NCBI GenBank assembly: GCA_012518315.1
Contig: JAAYSL010000057.1
Coordinates: forward strand, 1 to 32,829
Source: Bacillota bacterium
Lineage (GTDB): Bacteria; Bacillota; Limnochordia; DTU087
Length of the DNA: 32,829 bases
Direction of reading: 5' to 3'
The notes under the pieces are model-generated. The model was not told where the DNA came from, searched no databases, and saw only the letters and a list, made by a program, of their open reading frames with translations. The position numbers and the translations under genes were made by a program. Below are positions 7,956 through 15,241 of the stretch, one piece after another; the stretch's first letter is position 1, and each line of letters begins with the position of its first letter.

Positions 7956-10127
7956 ATGGCTAAAGAAAACAGACTACAGGCAATGGTAGAATGGCTTATA
8001 CAATGGGGCCGGGGAATTTGGCAAAAGGCCGGTGTCAGGCAGTGTTTGCTGGGTGCTGCCATTTTCCTGACTTTGATTGGTATCCTTGTAGCCAACCTTG
8101 TACCATTGCAGTATGATCTTAAGGTTGGGCAAGTTAGTCCTCGGGATATCGAAGCATCCCGCACCATTGAGAATCGTTTTGAGACAGAACGCCTGCGCAA
8201 TGCGGCAGTGGGTGAAGCTTTAGAGAAAGCCAGGAGCAATCCAGATAGTTATATCATTGATGAGAAAGTGGTTGTTGGTGCGGAAGAAAAACTAGCCTTC
8301 CTGTTTGAAGAGGCCTTAAGCTTGCGCACGCCTGAGGAGATGGTTGCTCCAGGTATACCACAGGAGCTGGTTCCCAAAACACCGTCTACCAGCCTAAGTC
8401 AAAGGGTGGTGGGGCTGCAGACCTCCTTGCGCCAGGAAGTAGGCCTTGAGGTGGACAGGCAGTCAGCAGAGACTCTGCTTAGTGCTCCATTAGATAACTT
8501 TGTGGCGATGGAGCAGGCGACAAAGACTGTGGCCATTAAGATGCTGCGCAACAACCGGATTAGCCAAGAAAACCGGAATGAGATGGTGGACAAGATGTGG
8601 CAGCATTTGGCAGAGTATGATTTGCCTGATCCTGCCCGAGAGACAGTGGCTAACATTGTCAAGACTGTAATAGTTCCGAATCTGGTCATTGATACAGAGA
8701 GGCTAGAATCGGTTAAGCGGGATGCTTCCCAGGCAGTGACACCTGTGATGGTGCTGCAGGGCGAGATCGTCGTGCGGAAAGGTGATGTAATCACCCGAGA
8801 GAAGTTGCAGATCCTAAAGGATCTAGGCCTCTCAAAGCGCACCGCCAATTATGGCAGAATGCTTGGTGTAAGTTCCGTAGTGCTTATTTTGCTAGCCCTA
8901 ATAGGTGTCTTTCTCTGGCAATACGAACGTGAGATCATCGAAGATGAGGGGCTTCTAGCCCTTCTGGGCTTGATTGTGATCATCGTGGTGTTTATCATCA
9001 AGGTGCTTAGCCTAATCCCATGGCAAGGGACAGGGTATTTAATGCCCATCGCCTTTGGAGCAATGCTGATTACTTTGCTTTTGGACTCTCGTCTAGCTAT
9101 CTTGATCACCGTAGCTTTAGCTGTGATAGTTGGCCTAGTTACCGGTGGTGAACTAAAATACGTTGCTGTTGCCCTCATCGGGGGAGTAGCATCGATCTTG
9201 AGCCTTGGCAAAGTCACTCAACGTTCCGATGTGACCAGGGTGGGGTTTATCGTGGGTGCGGCGAACTTCGTCACCATGATGGCCTTTGCATTGATCAATG
9301 ATGATATGTTTTTGGTCAAGAATTCATATCTGGGCTTGATTAATGGGATCATCTCAGCTATCTTCACCATTGGCTTTCTGCCTTATTTGGAGAATCTCTT
9401 TGGGATTACGTCATCAATTAAGTTGCTGGAGCTTTCCAACCCAAACCAGCCATTACTCCGCAGGCTGCTTTTAGAGGCGCCGGGGACGTATCACCACAGC
9501 ATTATTGTGGGCAACCTAGCAGAGGCGGCAGCAGAGGCAGTGAATGCCGATGGCTTGCTTGCTAGGGTGGGAGCTGCGTATCATGATGTTGGTAAAGTAA
9601 GGCGTCCCTATTTCTTTGTTGAAAACCAGTTAGGTGGAGACAATCCCCATGATCGGATCTCACCTTCCTTAAGCACTCTGATTATCACCTCCCATGTAAA
9701 GGAAGGTGTGGAGCTGGCAAAGCAGTACAGACTGCCTGCCATGCTGACTGATTTTGTCAAGCAGCATCATGGTAGTGATTTAGTCAAATTCTTCTACCAT
9801 AAAGCCTTAGAAGCCGATAAAGACGGTTCTATAGACGAGACTGACTATCGTTACCCAGGCCCTAAGCCCCAAACTAAAGAGACAGCCATTGTTATGCTGG
9901 CTGATTCTGTGGAAGCTGCGGTTAGGGCTTTACCAAGGCCGACCCCAGGAAGGATTGAGGGTCTAGTTAGAAAAATCATCAAGTCGCGACTCAATGATGG
10001 GCAGCTTGACGAAAGTGACTTAACCTTAAGGGATCTAGATAAGGTGGCAGATGCCTTTGTGCAGGTATTATCGGGGATCTATCATAATCGGATTGAATAC
10101 CCGGATTTGCCCCAAGAGAATGGGTAA
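7956..10127 (+). CDS. pgpH: Cyclic-di-AMP phosphodiesterase PgpH (7TMR-HDED/HD domain, YqfF)
   Basis: Membrane phosphodiesterase (723 aa) that degrades c-di-AMP, a second messenger for turgor and potassium control. One N-terminal transmembrane helix (about 31-49) precedes an extracytoplasmic 7TMR-HDED domain (about 50-295), then seven hydrophobic helices (about 300-490) and a cytoplasmic HD domain (about 500-710). HD-domain metal-binding motifs are TYHHSIIVGNLAEAAAE (His513/His514) and HDVGKVRRP (His543/Asp544), followed by HVKEG and KQHHG. ATG 7956 lacks a strong SD (GAAGCGAGAG upstream). Its place between phoH and ybeY is the normal Bacillota order. Confidence 0.95.
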   Translation: MAKENRLQAMVEWLIQWGRGIWQKAGVRQCLLGAAIFLTLIGILVANLVPLQYDLKVGQVSPRDIEASRTIENRFETERLRNAAVGEALEKARSNPDSYIIDEKVVVGAEEKLAFLFEEALSLRTPEEMVAPGIPQELVPKTPSTSLSQRVVGLQTSLRQEVGLEVDRQSAETLLSAPLDNFVAMEQATKTVAIKMLRNNRISQENRNEMVDKMWQHLAEYDLPDPARETVANIVKTVIVPNLVIDTERLESVKRDASQAVTPVMVLQGEIVVRKGDVITREKLQILKDLGLSKRTANYGRMLGVSSVVLILLALIGVFLWQYEREIIEDEGLLALLGLIVIIVVFIIKVLSLIPWQGTGYLMPIAFGAMLITLLLDSRLAILITVALAVIVGLVTGGELKYVAVALIGGVASILSLGKVTQRSDVTRVGFIVGAANFVTMMAFALINDDMFLVKNSYLGLINGIISAIFTIGFLPYLENLFGITSSIKLLELSNPNQPLLRRLLLEAPGTYHHSIIVGNLAEAAAEAVNADGLLARVGAAYHDVGKVRRPYFFVENQLGGDNPHDRISPSLSTLIITSHVKEGVELAKQYRLPAMLTDFVKQHHGSDLVKFFYHKALEADKDGSIDETDYRYPGPKPQTKETAIVMLADSVEAAVRALPRPTPGRIEGLVRKIIKSRLNDGQLDESDLTLRDLDKVADAFVQVLSGIYHNRIEYPDLPQENG

Positions 10128-10143
10128 GACTGGAGGCAGGTAA

Positions 10144-10626
10144 ATGGAACTTGCCATCTTAAACCAGCAAGATAAGGTGTTAGTTCTAGCTGAGCTAGAA
10201 GAAATGATGGCTGAAATTGTGAAGGTCACTTGGGAGCTAATGGGCCGCGCGGGAACACCGGAAGTGAGTATTGTTCTGTCCGATAACGCCGGGATCAAGG
10301 AGCTTAATCGAGACTATAGAGGCATAGATGAGCCAACCGATGTGCTTTCCTTTCCCCAAGAGGAGCTAGGTGAAGGTGAGGATGTGATCTTGCAGAGAAC
10401 ACCGGATTTCGAAGCGCCAGTAATCTTGGGTGATGTTGTTATTTCCCTGCAGAAAGCAGTAGAGCAAGCCGAGTCCTATGGGCATAGCCTTGAACGGGAA
10501 GTTGGGTTCTTGCTTGCCCACGGCCTCTTGCATCTTCTGGGGATGGATCATGAGACTGAAGAAGAGCGAAGATACATGCGAGAGAAAGAAGAGCAGATCC
10601 TAGCTAAGCTGCAGCTCGCTCGGTAG
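10144..10626 (+). CDS. ybeY: Endoribonuclease YbeY (rRNA maturation factor)
   Basis: Single-strand-specific, zinc-dependent endoribonuclease involved in 16S rRNA 3'-end maturation and ribosome quality control. The zinc site HGxLHLxGxDH is intact: AHGLLHLLGMDH with His126, His130 and His136. The upstream segments NRDYRGIDEPTDVLSFPQ and LGDVVISL are family-diagnostic. At 160 residues it has normal length. ATG 10144 has TGGAGG (10131-10136) as its ribosome-binding site, and the gene follows pgpH by 16 bp. Confidence 0.96.
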   Translation: MELAILNQQDKVLVLAELEEMMAEIVKVTWELMGRAGTPEVSIVLSDNAGIKELNRDYRGIDEPTDVLSFPQEELGEGEDVILQRTPDFEAPVILGDVVISLQKAVEQAESYGHSLEREVGFLLAHGLLHLLGMDHETEEERRYMREKEEQILAKLQLAR

Positions 10627-10644
10627 AAGGGGGCACTTGGCTTT

Positions 10645-11340
10645 ATGCGGGCTCGTACTCTACTTGAGAGCTTCAACTATGCTCTAGCTGGGTTTTTTTA
10701 TGCCATAAAAACCCAGCGCAATATGCGTATCCATTGTCTTATGGCAGTACTGGTGTTTCTGTTTGGGTATGTGTTGCATCTTTCACCAGTAGAGCTGGCG
10801 GTGCTAGTTCTAACGGTCGGCCTTGTGATTATGGCGGAGATGATCAATACAGCCCTGGAGGTAGTTGTTGACCTAATTACCAGGGAATATCATCCGCTGG
10901 CTAAAACTGCGAAGAATGTCGCCGCCGGCAGTGTTTTGGTAACGGCTCTGGTGGCTGTAGTGATTGGTTTTTTGCTTTTTTTTGATAAAATCGCCTACCG
11001 GTTGGAGGGTGTATCCGCGGTACGCACCAATTCTTCTTCGTTAGTGGTACTTATTCCCATAGTAGTAATTATTGCCAGTGTTGTGATCCTGAAGATGTTA
11101 AGCGGGTACTACCATGTGCAGGGAGGAATGCCTAGTGGTCATGTAGCAGTAGCCTTTGGTTTAGCCACCTCTATACATCGGCTCGGGGCTGGTGGGCCCA
11201 TCACACTAATAGCTTTCATTTTGGCTAGTCTAGTAGCCCAAAGTCGCCTAGAGGCCCGCATTCACAGATGGCCCGAAGTCGTGGCCGGGGGGTTAATTGG
11301 GATTTCCATTACTGTGCTTATTTTCCAGTTACTGGCCTAA
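10645..11340 (+). CDS. dgkA: Undecaprenol/diacylglycerol kinase fused to a PAP2 phosphatase domain
   Basis: Two integral-membrane enzymes in one 231-residue chain. Residues 1-115 are a DgkA-type kinase with NYALAGFFYAIKTQRNMRIH and the catalytic AEMINTALE motif (Glu65, Asn68, Glu72), in Gram-positives mainly an undecaprenol kinase. Residues about 133-231 are PAP2-like: GMPSGH (Pro163-His166) and SRLEARIHRWPE (Ser200, Arg201, His207). The canonical Asp of the third PAP2 motif is Glu211, and the first motif (KxxxxxxRP) is degenerate, with Lys150 present but no Arg-Pro. The fusion would place kinase and dephosphorylation of a polyprenyl phosphate in one protein. ATG 10645 has GAAGGGGG (10626-10633) upstream. 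Phosphatase activity is not certain given the motif changes. Confidence 0.88.
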   Translation: MRARTLLESFNYALAGFFYAIKTQRNMRIHCLMAVLVFLFGYVLHLSPVELAVLVLTVGLVIMAEMINTALEVVVDLITREYHPLAKTAKNVAAGSVLVTALVAVVIGFLLFFDKIAYRLEGVSAVRTNSSSLVVLIPIVVIIASVVILKMLSGYYHVQGGMPSGHVAVAFGLATSIHRLGAGGPITLIAFILASLVAQSRLEARIHRWPEVVAGGLIGISITVLIFQLLA

Positions 11341-11387
11341 TACAGGCTTTACCAAAGAGGGAAAAGTGTATAAAGGCACGGCTTGGA

Positions 11388-11393
11388 TATAAT
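11388..11393 (+). promoter_or_regulatory. Possible -10 element for the M23 peptidase gene
   Basis: TATAAT at 11388-11393 lies about 100 bp upstream of the peptidase start. No good -35 hexamer is found 16-18 bp upstream, so this is only a weak promoter call. The rest of the 150-bp gap after dgkA shows no gene. Confidence 0.35.
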
Positions 11394-11491
11394 AGGGAAT
11401 AAAGTAGTCTCACTACTGGCAGAAACAGGCACCATAGTTTGGCAAGGATTAGACAGCAAGGTGCCGAATTTCATTGCTGTAGGAGGTAATC

Positions 11492-12520
11492 ATGGCAAGT
11501 TCTGCACTCACGATAAAAACCGTCGCTTTATGTCTAATATTGGCGATGCTGGGAGGCATACTACCGGAAATGGCGGTAGCTGCCGGACTCTTGAAGCAAG
11601 GAATGACTGGTACTGAGGTAAAAATGCTGCAGCGAAAGCTCATGGAGTGGGGATATCCCCTGGAGGCCGATGGCAAGTTTGGCCCCCTGACTGTAGCTGC
11701 TGTGAAGGCATTCCAGGCCTCCCATGGCCTGAAGGTAGATGGGATCGTAGGTACCCAGACATGGGAGGAGATTGAGAAAAACCCTACCATAACCCATACA
11801 GTCAAGCGGGGCGACTCTCTGTACATATTGGCACGCCGGTATGAGGTATCCATTGAAGCCATTATGGATGCCAATGACCTTACTGATGAGATCATTATCA
11901 TTGGTCGAGAGCTGACTATTCCCGTAGGACAGCACATGGCAGCTGGTGGGCGGAATCCTTCCAGCGAAACGCTACCAGAGCAGGTCTACCAGGTAAGACC
12001 GGGTGATAGTGCCTCGGTCATCGCCAGGAAGTTTAATACATCGGTACCGGCTTTGGCAGAGGCCAATCGGTTAGTTGATCCTAATCGCCTGCGGGCTGGG
12101 CAAAAGCTAGTTATTCCCGGTTGGCAAGGTGATATGCCCCGATTTGTCTGGCCAGTTAGGGGCCGGATCTCCTCACCCTATGGCTGGAGGGTTCACCCAG
12201 TTTACAAGAATAGGCAGTTCCACGGTGGTATAGATATAGTCGCCCCTGTAGGCACCAGTGTCAGGGCCACGGCTGCCGGGAAGGTCATACGCAGCGGGTA
12301 TATGGGGGCTTTCGGTTATGGTGTTGTCATCGATCATGGCCGGGGCGTGACTACATGGTACGGACACAATTCTCGCCTATCTGTCAAGGTGGGTGAGAAG
12401 GTGAAGCAGGGGCAGGTGATCGCTCGATCCGGGAATTCAGGTATTACCACTGGTCCCCATGTGGACTTTCGGATTAAGGTTGATGGTGATACGGTGAATC
12501 CGATTAAGTGGTTGCCGTAG
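11492..12520 (+). CDS. Exported peptidoglycan-binding LysM/M23 endopeptidase
   Basis: Cell-wall hydrolase of 342 aa. The order is signal peptide (about 1-31), PG_binding_1 domain (about 36-93), two LysM domains (about 101-145, HTVKRGDSLYILARRYEVS; about 165-208, YQVRPGDSASVIARKF), then an M23/LytM metallopeptidase (about 218-340). M23 residues visible are His244 and Asp248 (HGGID), His292 (WYGHNS) and His323. The usual HxH near the end reads HVDF, so the second zinc-ligand His is Asp325 (see findings). It would cleave peptide cross-links outside the membrane. ATG 11492 has AGGAGG at 11481-11486. It is probably a single-gene unit, being the first gene of the block separating dgkA from cdd. A cortex- or germination-related role is possible but not shown. 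Confidence 0.92.
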   Translation: MASSALTIKTVALCLILAMLGGILPEMAVAAGLLKQGMTGTEVKMLQRKLMEWGYPLEADGKFGPLTVAAVKAFQASHGLKVDGIVGTQTWEEIEKNPTITHTVKRGDSLYILARRYEVSIEAIMDANDLTDEIIIIGRELTIPVGQHMAAGGRNPSSETLPEQVYQVRPGDSASVIARKFNTSVPALAEANRLVDPNRLRAGQKLVIPGWQGDMPRFVWPVRGRISSPYGWRVHPVYKNRQFHGGIDIVAPVGTSVRATAAGKVIRSGYMGAFGYGVVIDHGRGVTTWYGHNSRLSVKVGEKVKQGQVIARSGNSGITTGPHVDFRIKVDGDTVNPIKWLP

Positions 12521-12631
12521 TCGTTTGGCGGATGAGGGTGATGGAGAGCGATCTGTGTCTTACGATGCTTTGTGCTTTGAGGAATGTCCAATGATCGAGT
12601 GATGCCGAATGAATGGTCGCATGATAGCATG

Positions 12632-12652
12632 AAGGCGCCGAGATGGCGCCTT
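12632..12652. terminator. Hairpin between convergent genes, possible bidirectional terminator
   Basis: A perfect 8-bp stem, AAGGCGCC (12632-12639) with GGCGCCTT (12645-12652), has a 5-nt loop. It lies between the end of the M23 gene and the end of the minus-strand HAD gene (12660). There is no strong U-tract on either side, so termination efficiency is doubtful. The 12521-12631 stretch otherwise shows no gene. Confidence 0.5.
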
Positions 12653-12659
12653 TATGGAT

Positions 12660-13403
12660 CTAGATTAGCTTTGTAGCCCTTTCTACGTCTAGAAATGCCA
12701 AAGAATCGTCCTTGAGTGACATGCATTTGGGGTGAAGATCTAGGGTCTTCTCTTGTTTGAACTCTCCGGTAGAATACCATGAGATAATGTCCCTGAATGA
12801 AGAAAATTCGTCAAAGGGAATCCCCTCCTCTTTGCATATGTCAATTAGCGCGTCCTTGGCAAACACCTGGTGTGCAACGTGGATAGGGAATCTATCGCTT
12901 GTCCCATCTCCCACATAGACTGTGTAGAATCCCCGGCGTGAGTACTGAAGGGCAATGGCAGCTTTGCATACTGCGCAGAACCTGCAGCTAGGATTATTAT
13001 GGGGAAAGGCCAGTTCAAGCTTAGGGTTAAACTGCATTGAGTTCGAGTAGACAGGAACTGCATTGATATTGGCCCGCCTCAGCAATGGGCGGATATAGGC
13101 GTCAAACCCGTCACTGACAATGGCTACTTGATCGCCTTGTCGCCTAGCTAAGTCAAGTAACGTATTGAAATCTGTATCAATATCTGCCTGCATGATCAGT
13201 TCTGCAAAGTCTTGCTGGGAAGGCGGGGCGTTACTATACCACTGTGTGTATAGATCTTTAGAGCCAGCACCACTGGTCTCTAGCTCTTCCAGGAAAGCAG
13301 GTGCTAGTCGAGGAAAGACCAGGTTATCTAGCACCAGATCGCCCACATCCTGAATACCAATAGTTCCGTCGAAATCACATAAAAAGGCAATGGGTTGTCT
13401 CAT
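12660..13403 (-). CDS. HAD-family phosphatase, MtnX/phosphoserine-phosphatase-like
   Basis: HAD hydrolase of 247 aa. Motif I is DFDGT (Asp10 nucleophile, Asp12), motif II is the Ser in AIVSDGFD and motif IV is VGDGTSD. Similarity in layout is to the MtnX group (2-hydroxy-3-keto-5-methylthiopentenyl-1-phosphate phosphatase) of subfamily IB. The insert CRFCAVCKA, with three cysteines, matches the Cys-containing segment common in that group. No other methionine-salvage gene is nearby, so MtnX function is unlikely. It is divergent from the sugar operon: its promoter (13552-13580) and the operon promoter flank a palindrome, suggesting common control and a sugar-phosphate substrate (inference). ATG 13403 has AGGAGG on the minus strand just upstream. 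Confidence 0.85.
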   Translation of the reverse strand: MRQPIAFLCDFDGTIGIQDVGDLVLDNLVFPRLAPAFLEELETSGAGSKDLYTQWYSNAPPSQQDFAELIMQADIDTDFNTLLDLARRQGDQVAIVSDGFDAYIRPLLRRANINAVPVYSNSMQFNPKLELAFPHNNPSCRFCAVCKAAIALQYSRRGFYTVYVGDGTSDRFPIHVAHQVFAKDALIDICKEEGIPFDEFSSFRDIISWYSTGEFKQEKTLDLHPKCMSLKDDSLAFLDVERATKLI

Positions 13404-13551
13404 TGTTACCTCCTGTCACAATGTAGTTAGCCATCTGTATGTGACGGCAAGTTGCCTTGAGCAAACAGCTTGGGGCAGGAAGCACGATAGGGGAAAGACG
13501 GCTATGAGGCGAGGAAGATCCTCGGATAAGGATGGTAGATGCCACAAGCTA

Positions 13552-13580
13552 AGTGTAGTGGACTTGCCTCAATGGGTCAA
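13552..13580 (-). promoter_or_regulatory. Minus-strand promoter for the HAD phosphatase gene
   Basis: Read on the minus strand: TTGACC (13580-13575), a 17-bp spacer and TACACT (13557-13552). Transcription toward the HAD gene would start near 13545, leaving a leader of about 140 nt. It is divergent from the promoter at 13641-13669. Confidence 0.6.
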
Positions 13581-13605
13581 GAGAAAGAAAACGTGGTACA
13601 CTCTT

Positions 13606-13617
13606 TTGTCATGACAA
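13606..13617. promoter_or_regulatory. Perfect palindrome TTGTCATGACAA between divergent promoters, candidate operator
   Basis: The 12-bp perfect inverted repeat TTGTCATGACAA sits between the -35 boxes of the minus-strand promoter (ending 13580) and the plus-strand promoter (starting 13641). Its size and symmetry suit a GntR/HutC dimer, and such a regulator is encoded in the operon (16383-17108). A related palindrome is at 13746-13758. Assignment to that regulator is inference. Confidence 0.6.
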
Positions 13618-13640
13618 TAGGACATAAAGGATGCGTATGT

Positions 13641-13669
13641 TTGCCAAACGCTTAGGCTAGGTGTATAAT
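13641..13669 (+). promoter_or_regulatory. Sigma-A promoter of the sugar operon
   Basis: TTGCCA (13641-13646), a 17-bp spacer and TATAAT (13664-13669). Transcription would begin near 13676, giving a leader of about 240 nt before the GatZ-like gene. The leader holds the second palindrome but no gene that can be supported; a 47-codon open frame at 13798 lacks a proper SD. Confidence 0.75.
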
Positions 13670-13745
13670 GTTAGTAGCCTAGGATGTGTCTTTCTGCATC
13701 AGGATCGAAGTTGCCAATTCTCAAGGATCTTTTTAGAAAACATAT

Positions 13746-13758
13746 TGTCATAATGACA
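13746..13758. promoter_or_regulatory. Second palindrome TGTCATAATGACA, candidate operator in the leader
   Basis: The odd palindrome TGTCAT-A-ATGACA lies about 75 nt after the predicted start of the sugar operon transcript. It shares the half-site TGTCAT with TTGTCATGACAA at 13606-13617, with one extra base at the centre. Two related sites flanking the promoter would allow repression by roadblock or DNA looping. The regulator assignment is inferred. Confidence 0.5.
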
Positions 13759-13916
13759 TAACATAACCTATGTCGTGGAGCTAGGACGAAGTTCCGGATG
13801 GAGGTGATTCTGAGCCTGGCTGAGCGGAGCCACCAGATGAGATGTAAGCCACACGGACGATTCTCTTGGTTGATTGTTTACGCATCGGGAAACCAGAAAG
13901 AAACGGGGGGACATGA

Positions 13917-15236
13917 TTGTATACACCTAGTTTTTTCGTAGATATCGGTGAGCGCCAACACAAAGGAGAAGCTGCTGGGGTGTTCTCTGTTTGTAGTTCC
14001 AACGAGTATGTCCTCAAGGCAACCATCCAACACGCCAAGGAGTGTGGGCAAATTGCCCTAATCGAAGCCACTTCGAATCAGGTTAACCAGGATGGAGGAT
14101 ACACCGGGATGACTCCGGTAGATTTCCGCAGCTATGTTGGAGACTTGGAGAGTACCTATGGGTGTAGACCGGAGCAGGTAATCTTAGGCGGGGATCATCT
14201 CGGCCCAAACCCATGGCGGCATGAGCCCGCCGAGGCAGCGATGGAGAAGGCGAAGCAGATGGTGATGGATTATGCTCGGGCAGGGATTGTCAAACTTCAT
14301 CTAGATGCCAGTATGAACCTAGGGGGTGATGGTAAGGCTCCTATACCTCCCCAATTAGTTGCCGAGAGAACTGCGGAGCTTGCCAAAGCCGCGGAGGATG
14401 CCTTTCATACCATGAAACAAGTTTCACCTGATGTATCGGCACCTGTATATGTCATTGGAACGGAAGTACCAGTACCTGGCGGAACTCAGGGTGACGATGA
14501 CACAATGCAAATAACCAACCCCGTGGATTTTGAACAGACGGTGGTTCTTACTAAGGCGGCTTTCCAAGAACGTGGGCTCAAGTCCGCGTGGGAGCGGGTT
14601 ATTGCCGTAGTTGTACAGCCTGGGGTTGAATTTGGTAACCGTTCGATACATGAGTACGACCGGGCCAAGTTTGCATTGATGAGGGAGAGCTTAAGGAAAT
14701 TTTATCCTCTAGTTTTTGAGGGGCATTCCACTGACTATCAGCGCCCTGAGAAGCTTAGAGAGCTGGTACAGGATGGTGTTGCAGTACTGAAGGTGGGACC
14801 TGAGCTTACCTTTGCCTTTAGGGAAGGCATATTCGCCCTCGAAGCCATGGAAAGAGAACTGCTTTCTAGTAAGGGAAATGTCTTGTCAATGGTGTCAGAT
14901 ACACTAGAACAAGCTATGACTGCAAATCCTGCCCATTGGCAGTCATACTATCTAGGTGATGCAGCTAGCCAAGCCTTTGATAGGCGCTTTAGTTTCTCTG
15001 ACCGATGCCGCTACTATTGGGGAGAGCCCAGAGTCAAGAAGGCAGTCAAACAGCTTTTACGCAGCTTAGCCCAACATAGGCTGCCATTAGGTCTGGTGAG
15101 TCAGTACATGCCTGTTCAATATCGAAGGATTCGGGATGGCGTGTTGCGGCCCGAACCTGAGGCACTGTTACTAGATCATATTTCTAATGTACTTCGGAAG
15201 TATGCGTGGGCAGTAGATTCGAATATGGAAGGGTGA
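13917..15236 (+). CDS. GatZ/KbaZ-family protein (tagatose-bisphosphate aldolase non-catalytic-subunit family)
   Basis: TIM-barrel protein of the GatZ/KbaZ/AgaZ family (439 aa, normal length). Family segments are GVFSVCSSNEYVLKA, ILGGDHLGPNPW (Asp93, His94), KLHLDASMNLGGD (His128, Asp130), VIGTEVPVPGG (Glu183) and VFEGHSTDYQ (His270); the metal-site-like residues are therefore kept. In enterobacteria this subunit supports the catalytic aldolase subunit GatY/KbaY. No such partner exists in this window, so it may act alone (see findings). It starts at TTG 13917 after GGGGGG (13905-13910); ATG 13913 is excluded by an immediate in-frame stop. It is the first gene of an operon with an amidohydrolase, GntR regulator, PfkB kinase and AgaS-like protein. 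The substrate is presumably a tagatose/galactosamine-type phosphate (inference). Confidence 0.88.
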   Translation: MYTPSFFVDIGERQHKGEAAGVFSVCSSNEYVLKATIQHAKECGQIALIEATSNQVNQDGGYTGMTPVDFRSYVGDLESTYGCRPEQVILGGDHLGPNPWRHEPAEAAMEKAKQMVMDYARAGIVKLHLDASMNLGGDGKAPIPPQLVAERTAELAKAAEDAFHTMKQVSPDVSAPVYVIGTEVPVPGGTQGDDDTMQITNPVDFEQTVVLTKAAFQERGLKSAWERVIAVVVQPGVEFGNRSIHEYDRAKFALMRESLRKFYPLVFEGHSTDYQRPEKLRELVQDGVAVLKVGPELTFAFREGIFALEAMERELLSSKGNVLSMVSDTLEQAMTANPAHWQSYYLGDAASQAFDRRFSFSDRCRYYWGEPRVKKAVKQLLRSLAQHRLPLGLVSQYMPVQYRRIRDGVLRPEPEALLLDHISNVLRKYAWAVDSNMEG

Positions 15237-15241
15237 AAAGA

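Noticed and set aside
13390-13614. Plus-strand frame of 74 codons in the divergent promoter region.
   Set aside because: It overlaps the start of the HAD gene and both promoters, has no proper SD and resembles no family.
13913-13930. ATG 13913 as start of the GatZ-like gene.
   Set aside because: That frame ends after five codons at TAG; the family frame is entered from TTG 13917.
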